From Haplosporangium gracile (taxonomy: Eukaryota > Mortierellomycota > Mortierellomycetes > Mortierellales > Mortierellaceae): DNA of 19,026 nucleotides. Positions 8,532-18,419 of this stretch are shown here, piece after piece. Every line of letters starts with the position of its first letter. The stretch's first letter is position 1. The notes under the pieces are model-generated. The model ran no database searches, had not been told where the DNA came from, and saw nothing but the letters and a program-made list of their open reading frames with translations. The stretch lies in the NCBI GenBank assembly GCA_015499985.1, contig JAAAUF010000812.1:1-19026 (forward strand), read 5' to 3'. The translations under genes and the position numbers were made by a program.

Positions 8532-10722
8532 ATGTCGTCTCTCTCTGGGTAAATACAATACCTCACTCCGTGCACTTGTCACAGCGCCCGCTTTCATTCT
8601 CTGTTGAATCCAACAACCATCTAAACATTACAACCTCTCCTTAATAGTTTGTTGCCAGCCCCGGTGCACCAGCATCCAGCTCAAGAATACGACCAGCAGC
8701 ACCAGTACAGCAACTTGGTCGTCCCCACAGTTAGCATCCCTCCTTACGGCAAACGCACAGGATGGAAGCCTAAAAAGCCTGAAGACTTCGGTGATGGAGG
8801 CGCATACCCAGAATGTCACACCGCTCAATACCCTCTTGACATGGGACGCAAGAAGAAGGTAAGAGCAAAGACACACCTTTTCAAGAAATACCATTGTCTA
8901 CTTTTATCTACTTAATCTCTTCCCTTCTTCAACTGCTTTGCCTTGATTTGTTTTGCTACGGTACCATTTATATTTGTTCTAACAACTGTTTTTTATCTAT
9001 CGTCCTGAATCAAATCACAATAGTCAACATCAAAAGCTGGATCGACAATTGCGTTGCAGGTAGACGCTCAGGGTAATGTGGCCTATGATGCCATCGCCAA
9101 GCGTGGACATGGGTCAAATCAAATTGTTCAGGCACAGTTCAAGGATTTGGTGCCATTGCACGAGCGTGCTGATGTTGGAGATATCTCCTTGAGCCGTCCC
9201 AGTGAGGAGGAAGTTCAGGAGACGGCAGACCGCACCAGAGCTGCGCTGGAGAAGATCTCAAAGTGTAAGTCTTCCGTTCCTTTGTCTTGTCTCTGTCATC
9301 TGTGCTATGGATATCATTTGACGCGTTCATTTAAGAATACAGCTCTAATGTGACTACCCCTTACTTCGCTATTATTGTCTCCTCCAGCCAAGATTACTGC
9401 CGCTCAGCCAAAGAGTGTGGTATCGAACAACAAGCCTGGAGCACCAACATACATTCGCTACACACCCGCCAACCAATCAGCATCGGCCGAAGGAGTCAAC
9501 CAAAGGGTCATCAGGATGGTCGAAATGCCTGTTGACCCCATGGAGCCACCCAAACATCATCACAAAAAGGTGCCTCGTGGCCCACCTTCGCCCCCACCCC
9601 CAGTCCTTCACTCACCCCCTCGCAAAGTCACAGCTAAAGAGCAGGCCGACTGGGTCATTCCGCCCTGCATCTCGAACTGGAAGAACGCCAAAGGTTACAC
9701 TATTCCCCTGGACAAGCGTCTGGCTGCCGATGGACGTGGATTGCAGGATGTTCAGATTAACGACAACTTTGCAAAGCTGTCTGAGGCCTTGGCTTTGGCG
9801 TCTCGTCATGCTCAGGATGAGGTCCGTCAGAGGGCTTTGATGCAGCAGAAGGTTGCTCAGAAGGAGAAAGAATCTAAGGAGCAGAACTTACGTGCACTCG
9901 CTCAGCGTGCTCGTGATGAGCGAGCTGGTATTGTATCGTCGATTTCAGGAGCTGGTCAGGACTCTGATCGTGTTCGTCAGCAAGAATCTGGATCTGAATC
10001 TGGATCTGATGAAGACTCGGATGATGATGAGGCGAAGCAGAGGGCGGCCCGTGAGCGTGATGCGCTCCGCAAAGAGAGGCAACAGGAGCGTGAGAAGGAC
10101 TTACGCATGTCGCGTATGGGTTCTGAGCAGAAAGCAAAGATTATGGCCAGGTAACACTTTGCTCCGGGATCTATCTCAGAACTTTTTTTTGTTTGTTATG
10201 TGTATAGTTTCATTTGCTAATGTCTTTTCATCATTCTTTCTTTTTCCTTCTTATAGGGCGGAGGGAAGAGATATTTCGGAAAAAGTTGCGCTGGGATTGG
10301 CAAAACCGACACAGAACAAGGACAGCATGTACGATGCTCGTCTGTTTGGTCAATCGTCAGGACTCAACTCTGGATTCAAGGATGACGAGGCCTATAGTAT
10401 CTATGACAAGCCCATGTTCACACACACCGGATCGAGCGTTTACAGACCTAAGCGGTCTGGAGGAGGCGAAGGCGGCGACGATGTTGGCAACGAGGACGAT
10501 ATCACGCGCGCCTTGGAGTCGGATCGATTCGGCAGTGCTGGAATCAGCGGGAAGGGCTTCCGGGGCACGGAGGGAGGTCGTAACATGCAGAGGGATGGGC
10601 CTGTAGCATTCGAGAAGGAGGCTGATATCTTTGGACTGGATGATTTCAACAAGGCTGATTCCAAAAAGAGGACAGGGTTGGATCATTCTTCCACCCAGGA
10701 GGGTAAGAGACGGAGAGAGTAA
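8532..10722 (+). CDS. SNW1: SNW domain protein (SKIP/Prp45), spliceosome and transcription cofactor
   Basis: Five exons: 8532-8548, 8648-8858, 9024-9264, 9388-10150, 10257-10722, giving 565 residues (human SNW1 is 536). The first exon is only 17 nt (MSSLS plus two bases). It joins in frame to LLPAPVH, matching the family's N-terminus. Landmarks in order are PPYGKRTGW, EDFGDGGAYPE, AQYPLDMGRKKK, QRVIRMVEM, PRGPPSPPPPVLHSP, and the SNW signature CISNWKNAKGYTIPLDKR (S252-W254) followed by LAADGRG. A charged helical stretch of Gln/Glu/Lys/Arg, an acidic Ser/Asp/Glu patch (about residues 355-372) and a basic KRRRE end follow. Within the C-terminal part are GRDISEKVALGLAKP and DARLFGQSSGLNSGF. The protein is a nuclear core component of activated spliceosomes and also a transcription coregulator. 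AATAAA at 10830-10835. All introns (99, 165, 123, 106 nt) are GT-AG. Confidence 0.96.
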
Positions 10723-10904
10723 GGTTCTTGATCCTTTCATTCATCTCAAATCTCTTTTTTTTTCTCGGCTTTTTTTTTTTCTTTTGCTGTAATACAAGAT
10801 TGAACCCGCCATGGTCATGTTAATTATCAAATAAATCACAAAAAAGCAAACTGTCACACCTTGTAATTTTTTTTTTCTTTTTACTTTACTCTACTTAACC
10901 GAGT

Positions 10905-12905
10905 TTAAACAGCGGGAGTGGCATTTGATTCTGCAGGTGTCACAGAATCATTAACATTCGGCCTATCAAACACAAACAAGTCTTTTCGATCCTCAGGCAA
11001 TAAGCCCCTGATGGACCACGAGATGCCGCAGGTATTGCAAAGCGTCTTCTCGCCTCCAGGACCAGTCTTCAACATGAACGTCGAATGGGCACCCAGACCA
11101 CAGTGTTGGCATTGCCATGTGTCATAGGCCTCCATGTTCATCATCTCGCTGCTCTTGGGCGGCCGACCTCTCCGACCGGGTCCACTTGTATATGCTCTTC
11201 CGCCGCCGCCGTATATGTTTCCGCGACGGCGGTTTCCGTACCTCGAGTTCTCCCTTCTGTTGCGTCTACAAGGAGGAAAGGAGGAGAGGTTAAAAACAGG
11301 ATGTAAATAATTCGTACGCCTTCGTTTGGTCGCATTACACAAAGTGCATAAATCCAAGGGTTGAGAGAGCACAAAAAGAAGTAACAAAAGTTAGTGACAT
11401 ACCGAATGATACGATCATTAGCCTCCAGAATCTTCTCATACTCCTCCGGAGCGAGGGTCTCCAGAGTCGGAGACCAGTTATCCCCTTCATCCGAGGGCCG
11501 GAACCCGGAATAAAGAGGTTCAGAATCAAACCCCCTGTCCAAGAGTCGATCCTGCTTGAACCGAAACAGCTGTTCATGGATCTCGTGTGAGATGATCGAT
11601 ACGAATTCGCCTCCAACGCCCAGATCTGCAGCTAGCTGTTTTGCAAACTCTTCAGGTGTTAGGTCTGACCCGACATCCCACTCGAACCTGTCGCGCAAGT
11701 TGATTCCTCCCACATGAATATCCAGCTAATGAGAACAGGGGTTTGTGGAATAAGACGTGATCAATGAAAATCATTAGATACATGGCCAAGAATAAATAAA
11801 ATGATAGCATGACATCGTGGTTTTTCTCCAACATGTGTCTGTGTTACCTGGATGGCGACGCGGGAGCCTTCGGTGGGGACTTGGACCTCGGCCACGGGTT
11901 CAAATTCCGCAATTTGATTACGGAGGGATTGAGCAATCTCGGGGACAAACTTGGCCTGGTTCAGGTCGAGGTCATCACAGAGGATCTCGGCAAACTTCTC
12001 GGGCGTCATGAGTTGTTCATTCACGTTCCAGGTGAACGTGTCTCGGAGTCGGATCTCATCCATGTCAATGTCCAGTCGGATCGGAACTAAAATCGCGTCC
12101 TGATCTGCAACTGCGTCCAGATCCTTTTGTGAGCTTATTTTTTGTTGTTTGTTGTTGTGTTGGAAGGAATATGAAATTAATTTGATGTTCAGCATTAAGC
12201 AATTGAAATCATACCGACACAAAGGAAAGCAATAAGACGACAACAACAACGACTTACTTGTAGATATGGCGAGTCTTGCGAGGTCGTTTCACCCAAACCT
12301 TCTTCTCCTTCTCCAACCGCTCCTTCTCCAACTGCCTCTGCATCTTATTGGGTATGCTCCTTAACGACGCGCCATCCTCAAAGTCCCAATCGTCCTCGTC
12401 CGACTCCATTAATGACGCGACTGCTGCTCGTTTGGCACGCCGACCCAAAGCAGGCGGCAGCACCAAAGCATTACTGGCCTCGCGTATCCGTGACGCGTAG
12501 GTACTATAGGTTCCTTGTGCGGTGGGCATAAGTCCTCCTTTCACAACCCCTCCTGGCGCTCCTGAACCTGGTCTGAATCCTCCGCCTTGGAAAGGGTGTT
12601 GTTGCTGCGAATTGTACGATACTCCTGCTCCTCCTGGTGCAGAACCACTACTTCCATTCACAGTGTACCGTGGCTGAACTGCCGGTGGCGCCTGACGGAT
12701 CTGGGCGTACGCCTGTTGTGGCTGTTGATGTCCTTGTGAAGGTTGCGGTAGATGATGCGTTTGCAACGGCAGAGGGATATTCTGACCACCCCCACCGCCT
12801 TGTGGATATACTTGCTGGAGTTGAAACTTTTGTTGTTGAGATGGTCGCCCGAGAGAAGGTTGCTGTTGTTGGTGATGCTGCATCACAGCGGCGTGTTGCA
12901 TTTGC

Positions 12906-12942
<37 letters not shown>

Positions 12943-13117
12943 GGATGAGTAACTGTTGCTGCTGCTGTTGTTGTTGGGTTGTGGTGCTACGATTGGCGCG
13001 TGTGGAATACTGAGAGCCGGCAGTACCACTGGGAGCAGGGGAGCCTCGGTCTGAGCCTGTACCAGACTGGCGACCGGATTGCATGGATGCAGCTGTGTGG
13101 TTGACCCATGAGGCCAT
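10905..13117 (-). CDS. SNF5: SNF5/SMARCB1-family chromatin remodelling subunit with GATA finger
   Basis: Four exons: 13117-12258, 12133-11848, 11725-11403, 11265-10905, giving 609 residues; introns of 124, 122 and 137 nt. The N-terminus is Gln-rich (pure runs Q48-55 and Q59-72) and disordered. STYASRIREASNAL and an acidic DEDDWDFEDG patch follow. The two SNF5 repeats are about 300-360 (LVPIRLDIDMDEIRLRDTF) and 380-445 (LDIHVGGINLRDRFEWD, with the EIHEQLFRFKQDR helix). A basic Arg/Gly-rich link leads to a GATA-type finger: C542, C545, C566, C569 (CX2CX20CX2C) with LCNTCGI. The repeats bind other subunits of SWI/SNF or RSC in the nucleus. The Gln-rich start favours SNF5, but SFH1 of RSC cannot be excluded. 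The gene is convergent with SNW1, with only 182 bp between stop codons. Confidence 0.93.
12899..12984 (-). repeat. CAA/CAG trinucleotide tract coding polyglutamine in SNF5
   Basis: Two glutamine runs, 8 and 14 residues, are split by Leu-Leu-Ile. The 14-residue run uses CAA 13 times and CAG once; the 8-residue run mixes CAA and CAG equally (4 each). The tract is likely length-polymorphic. Confidence 0.9.
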
Positions 13118-13525
13118 GGCGTTGTTGTGTTGTTGAGTTTTGAAAGGCGCGTGCGTGTGTGTGTGTTTTCCTGGTAATGTGATTCCTTTTGCTTCTTTGT
13201 CTGTCTTTGGTAGTCGTGATGGGGTTGTGTTTCACCAAGTGAGTAAGCGCGCGGCGGTGGTGTGGATAAAAAGGAAGAAAAAAGAGACGAAGAGAGGAGG
13301 TGAAAAAAAAAAAAAAAAAGCCTCGTTCAGTCCGTCCCTCCTTTTTCGCGCTCACTCCCCTTTTGTCAAGAATCCACGTCACATCAACATGGACGGACCA
13401 TGCAGATATGTAACATATCAAATGCATACACACACACGCACACACACACATATGTAGTTCCACCAATCGATGTTATTGATTACTTGTATGATGGGCAAGG
13501 GTAAAAGCACAAGGAAAACCCTGGG
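13118..13525. other. Promoter/leader of SNF5 and 3' flank of the membrane-protein gene
   Basis: About 400 bp between two minus-strand genes. Near SNF5 it holds GT-rich DNA (13145-13165) and an A-run (13302-13319, a T-run on the coding strand). Further up is a CA/CGCA microsatellite (13427-13451). No clear TATA element or extra gene was found; frames here are low-complexity. Confidence 0.5.
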
Positions 13526-14635
13526 CTATGAATCAATTGGGGCCACTGTTGAGGGAGGAGGGGGAAAGGACATGGTCGACTCTGCTAATGGAGCATTACC
13601 AACTGCTGCAGCTGCACTAGCGACTGTTGGTGCAGATGAGGATGGATTTGTCGTTGCTCCTGCTTCTACTCTGGCTGCTGGTGAAACTACAGCTGGTTCT
13701 GGTGCTGTTGCAGGTGCAACTGAAGGAGGGACAGTGACAGGTACTACAGGCTGAGGCAACGGAGGTGATGGCGCGGCAGCAGGGCCAACGACATCATCGT
13801 CAAAGAGTCCCAAATCCATTATATCTTTTGCATTATCAGCGAAAGGCCGGAGCAAGACAAAGTAATCCGGGACACCATCCCCATTCGAATCTCTGGGTGA
13901 AATAAAGTGGTCCTCGATCGTGGTCCCATGTTCGTCCGACACCGGGATCAATTGGGCCTGTTTCCGCTCCTGTGTCGATTTAAATCCGCCTCGCTGGTTC
14001 CTAACCTCATTCGGGTGTTTTGCTTTGCTTGTTGGTTTGCGGGATTTGTTGGATTTGTTGCCTTTGGTGACTTTGCGGGCTTTGGGTATTGAGGCTGCTG
14101 CCGCTGCGGCGAAGGAAGATATCTTGAACTTGATCCTCTCGGTCGCACGCTTTGAAGTTGATTGGTTGTTGACTGTAGTCGTCGTAGTAGTTGTGGGGGT
14201 GGTCTTTAAAGCACGATGAGGATAACGACCCTTTTGCTCCTGCTCTTGCTTCTCCGTCTGCCTCTGCTGTCCTCCATATTCTTGGTCCTTTCTGCTGTTA
14301 CTGTTGCCGCTTATATCTTTAGTCGATTTCCTATCACCCTGTGAGTGTCCTACAGCCACCTTGCCAGCCCTCGCAACCACAGGTTCCGTAAACCGTCCCG
14401 CCTCCCCATGCTTCGCTGACACATGGTGTTTCTTGACCTGCAGTAAAAGTACTTCCTCCTGATGTTCCTGTTGGGGTGGATGCGGTTGTGACCTGGGGTT
14501 AAAGAGCGAGGGTCGGTCGGTGCCATCCCTGGGACTGGACTCTCGGAGCCAGAGGATGGCCATGAACTCTAGGAGGAGGAGTGCAGCGATAAGGGAGACT
14601 CTGCTTCTCGGATTGCTGAAAGACAAGAGCGGCAT
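13526..14635 (-). CDS. Predicted type II membrane protein with a single DxNxDGxxD motif
   Basis: Single exon, 369 residues. Residues 14-30 are one hydrophobic helix (SLIAALLLLEFMAILWL) with Arg10 and Arg12 before it and a charged region after it. This suggests an uncleaved signal anchor with the N-terminus in the cytosol and the bulk in the lumen or outside. Residues 40-230 are disordered, rich in Gln, Lys and Arg, with a Thr run (145-154) and an Ala run (176-181). Residues 238-283 look folded and contain DSNGDGVPD (249-257), the calcium-loop pattern of thrombospondin type 3 or dockerin-like repeats, then FVLLRPF and LFDDDVVG. The C-terminal 90 residues are Pro/Ala/Val-rich. I recognise no family. 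The ATG at 14635 is the first in frame and directly precedes the anchor. Confidence 0.65.
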   Translation of the reverse strand: MPLLSFSNPRSRVSLIAALLLLEFMAILWLRESSPRDGTDRPSLFNPRSQPHPPQQEHQEEVLLLQVKKHHVSAKHGEAGRFTEPVVARAGKVAVGHSQGDRKSTKDISGNSNSRKDQEYGGQQRQTEKQEQEQKGRYPHRALKTTPTTTTTTTVNNQSTSKRATERIKFKISSFAAAAAASIPKARKVTKGNKSNKSRKPTSKAKHPNEVRNQRGGFKSTQERKQAQLIPVSDEHGTTIEDHFISPRDSNGDGVPDYFVLLRPFADNAKDIMDLGLFDDDVVGPAAAPSPPLPQPVVPVTVPPSVAPATAPEPAVVSPAARVEAGATTNPSSSAPTVASAAAAVGNAPLAESTMSFPPPPSTVAPIDS

Positions 14636-15997
14636 CTGATTGGAGGAAGTCCGTGCTGGTTGCTTTTCTCAGTTGTTGATAAGACAGAGGAAAAGGAAGG
14701 AATGAGGGGAAGAAGGGAAGGAAAGGAAATCACAGATCCGGACTAGTTCAGGTAGGGTACGGCAACGACGAAAGAGGGCTTTACGTGAAAGAGAAGAAGA
14801 GTATTGGGAAGGAAGAAGAAAGGAACAAGAAGAGAAAAGGTTGAAAAGGGAAATATAAAAAGAGATGGTAGCGAAATAAGAATCGCAACCAGGGTAGTAT
14901 GAGTGCGGCTGATGACCAAGATATTAGTGGATAAAGAGTGGGGTGCAGCTGTCTGCGGTCAAGGATGGAATGTAGTGGAGATGTGGACTGGATGGCAAGA
15001 AAAAAAAGTAGAATGTTCTTCCTCACCAAATATGGAGGGAAATGATGGGGGTATGTGGCGGGGGCTATTAATGCAACTTGTGAAGGGAAAGAAGGAGGGC
15101 GAGTGGGAAGGTGCAGTGGAGATACAGTTATGTGGAGTTAATGAGAGGTGAGTATAGATGTATAACTTTGTAGGAGGATGAGAAGAAAGAAAGGGAAAAA
15201 GAGGTGGATTGTCGGTAACCTTTTTATGTTGTCAGTAAATGCAAAGTAAAGAGGAATGCGGCTGTCAGATGTAAAAGAACGAGAGGGCAAAGTCGCAATA
15301 GAAACGGGTTGAAATCAATAGACGAGCTTAGTGAATGGAATCGTGAGGATCTTCTCTGCTTCTCCTTTTCACTTAATTGTGGAGTTGCGAAGCATTGTAA
15401 TTCGGACCGACAACTCCTGGAATCCAAAATGTGTCACAAAAGAGAGAAGGAAGTAATGCATGGCGGGCCATGTATGTATGATAGCATATGCAGTTGAAAA
15501 GAAGTAATAACGGGCGAACGGCATGATTCTTTTTCTGTCTCTCTGGTTGTGTAAGTTTTTCTTCTTCATCTTCGTCAATCGTAGGTTGTTGCTTGCTCGT
15601 AAATACCACGACGCTCTACAAGGATTTCCAACTCATAGACGTGTCCTTCCCTGCGCCTTGTCCTTGACGCCTAAACGCGTTTTATTATTACAGTGGTCAC
15701 GTTGAAATGGACAAGCCACTCTTGTTTCCACCACTGATGGTCATTCTACGTCCATCAGCCACGCGCATTACTCGGCAATGTTGTTGTTCTTCCACTTGCT
15801 CCCTGATCCCACATTTCTCTTCTCTTTTCCTTACCGCTGCAACTTCACTCAGCACTCTCACAACTGCTACGCCTCTCCTTCCTCGTTTTTCTATTCTTCG
15901 CAACAACGCCAATACACGAAACACAAACACACTCACTTTACTACGACGGCACCCCTTGTTCCTTTCACACTTCAACACCTCCTCCTTACTTTATACC
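14636..15997. other. Divergent intergenic region between membrane protein and TUT-like gene
   Basis: About 1.4 kb. The stretch 14670-15210 is strongly purine-rich on the plus strand, hence a C/T-rich leader for the minus-strand gene. The stretch 15770-15997 is C/T-rich on the plus strand, probably the leader of the TUT-like gene. Short frames in between (for example 14903-15151 and 15309-15497) show no domain. No TATA box stands out. Confidence 0.5.
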
Positions 15998-18419
15998 ATG
16001 GCAACTCCGGACCCAGAGCACTATGCGTTCGTCAACCTGCTCTTTGAACGCCTCCTCTTCGAGCGAGTCCACCTGCGGAACCAAACCAAAGGCTGCTGTA
16101 TCAGCCCTGGAGCACTCTCGATGCAGCTCGACCTCATCGGCCACTACTACACCGTCGTCGCCATGACCACCTTCCAACGTCTCTGCGGCGAGGCCATTCA
16201 CAACCGAGACTTCTTCAACTACGGTATCCTCTCCTACCTCAGCAACCACCAAAGGCAACAACAAAAACCCTTCAAGATCTTCCCCAACAGCCTCGCTGCC
16301 AAGTTTGACCTCGAGATCGAGTCTGACCGGTCGTCAAAGGCGTGCGACCATATCTTCTGCCCTTGGATGTCCAACAAGCAGATCAAGGATTTCAAAAAGG
16401 ATTATGGGAACAAGGTGTCGAAGGAATATCAGAAGGAGTTTGAGTTCTTGGTCGATATGTTGGATCAAAATGGGCTGTTGGGGGTACCTAACTGTGATAC
16501 GGAACCAGAGTTCTTGTCCCGTAAGAGCGAGAAGGTTCCCGTGGCCGAGATCCCAATTCGGCATGTTGATAACCTCAAGGCTGTAAGTTTAATTTCTCAT
16601 GCATAGTACACGGATCTGATGGAGAAATGATTTCTGTGCATCATACATATACAGTGTAGCACTGAATATCAGCTCATTTCGCGTATTTGAACTGTGTCTA
16701 GACGCGCACTTGCACCAGTGCGCGAGTCCTGCAGGGGGCCAGTCTTCTCAACAACATCAAATCGATTACCTCTCTGGAGCCTGTCTTGCTCAGGTGAGAA
16801 AACTTTGCTCATAGAAAACAAAGGACAAGGAATCATAAGCGCCGACTACAACAACAACGTCAAGTCGATCAAACTAACTTCCTTATGGTTGTCGTTGCTT
16901 TGATAGTTCTTCGGCTAATGGAATTAACATCTCAGACTATGATGTGGAAATCGTGTTGATCACTCTCGAGACGACTGACAGCTCTTCGGATTCGGCAATG
17001 TCCGTCATGGTTAAAGAGAAGACTAACAACAGCACATCCGCCACTGCAACGACAGGGAAAAAGTCACCGTCCAAACTGACTCGAGCCAAGACTGGGGAGG
17101 GCTCGACATCAATATTGACGATGAAGGAGCTTGCGAGTCTGTTGACCAAAGCAGGCTACAAATCCATTCAGCACCTCAATCGGTACTTTGACCCTTCGAG
17201 CGAAATCAATGTCGACTACCTCTCCTTCAACGACCCCAGGTCAGGTCTGACCTGCCAGATCATCCTAGATCATCCTCTCAGTATCCGCGTCCGCGATCTG
17301 CTCCAGGACTATGCCAGTATCGACACTCGAGCTGAGGCCCTCATCTTTGTTGTCCAGCAAACCTTGGACGACTTTGCTCGGTGCCGTCAGTACTTGAGCA
17401 ACTATGCTCTTGCGTTGATGACTATTGCTTTCTTGCAGAAAAAAAAGATCCTCCCTCTGCTGCAACGAAACATGGGGCAGTCCTCCTCTGCTTCATCAAC
17501 CCAGTCGATCCCATTTGCCAGCGCCAAGCCCTTGCGAGCATCGCATTCTGTCTCCCGCACAAGCACCTCTCCTTCTCGTCGTCAGCCCAATGACAAGCGC
17601 CAGTCCTTGCTTAAATCTGCACAAGCCACTCAACAGCAAAGGCACCAGCAAGAAAGCATTCTGGCAGCCAGCAAGACCCAAACTCAGATCAAGAACCAGA
17701 AGCGCAAGGACAAGAAGCGCGTCCACCGGGAGAAGACCCTCCCGGCCGCAATTGTCCAGGTCAAGACTGTGTCTGGAGGAACCTAAAAGGTGGATTGCCG
17801 GTACGACAAGGCTTTGAGCCATACTCGCCCTTTCGACAACAAGGCCACTAGAGCGACCGTCGCTGAGTTGCTGGTGGGCTTTATGGACTACTTTGGATTC
17901 AGTCACAGATTGACTCAATGCGAGATCTCGATCATCTCGGGCTCGACTACATCTCCGATTAATATTTCAGACTTGACATCTGTATCACAGCCGGCGCAGG
18001 ACGGAATATCCAAGGACGCCCCTCCTTGTCTGCTGGTTCGAGACCCCTTCGTAACGGACCGCAATGTCATTTGGCTCTGCAGCCAGTGGCGTCTTTTTCA
18101 TTGCGAGCGCATGTTCATGCGGGCTTCCATGTTCCTGGAGGGTGCCAGTGTTGAGATCGACGATGACGATGTTGAAGATGATGTCGAGTTTGGTCTTCGA
18201 AGCGACATTGTGAGTGATGGTGTCGGCGAAGATGAGTCATTGGAAGATATCTATGCCGGACATGCTGAATACGCTGGTGACTATGACGAGGAGGATAAGG
18301 AAGCCCTGAGTGACAACGAGACGTATCCAATTGTCCCTGTAGATGAAGTTGTTGACCTGTTTGCTTCGACGTCGTTGCTTGACCTGCTCGCTTCTATTCC
18401 CACCCAGGCGCGTCTCTGA
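15998..18419 (+). CDS. Cid1/TUT-like terminal nucleotidyltransferase, catalytically degenerate, interrupted by in-frame TAA
   Basis: Exons 15998-16582, 16702-16793 and 16907 onward; introns of 118 and 113 nt keep frame. ATG 15998 sits in a good context (ACCATGG) after a C/T-rich leader. Residues 1-195 are an unrecognised N-terminal region containing ACDHIFCPWM. The nucleotidyltransferase core is SSSANGINISDYDVEIVL (225-242). It has the Asp-x-Asp pair (D236, D238), but Ser replaces the usual Gly of the GS motif. FNDPRSGLTCQIILDHPL carries Gln343 where the family has the third catalytic Asp. LLQDYASIDTRAEAL and LSNYALALMTIAFLQ complete the central domain. A Ser/Gln/Lys-rich insert follows. TAA at 17784-17786 would end the protein at 518 residues. 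The same frame continues to 18419 with a PAP-associated domain (VAELLVGFMDYFGF, RDPF) and an acidic tail (729 residues if joined). Either a pseudoenzyme with an unrecognised splice, or a decaying gene. Confidence 0.75.

Noticed and set aside
9853..10256. Upstream part of a 289-codon plus-strand frame
   Set aside because: It is the wrong frame of SNW1 exon 4 plus intron 4. Only the part from 10257 is real coding sequence (exon 5).
12637..12948. 103-codon plus-strand frame ending in a valine run
   Set aside because: Antisense shadow of the SNF5 polyQ region.
15707..15997. Using the ATG at 15707 as the start of the TUT-like protein
   Set aside because: The stretch looks like a C/T-rich leader, and ATG 15998 has a much better context. 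Kept only as a low-interest finding.
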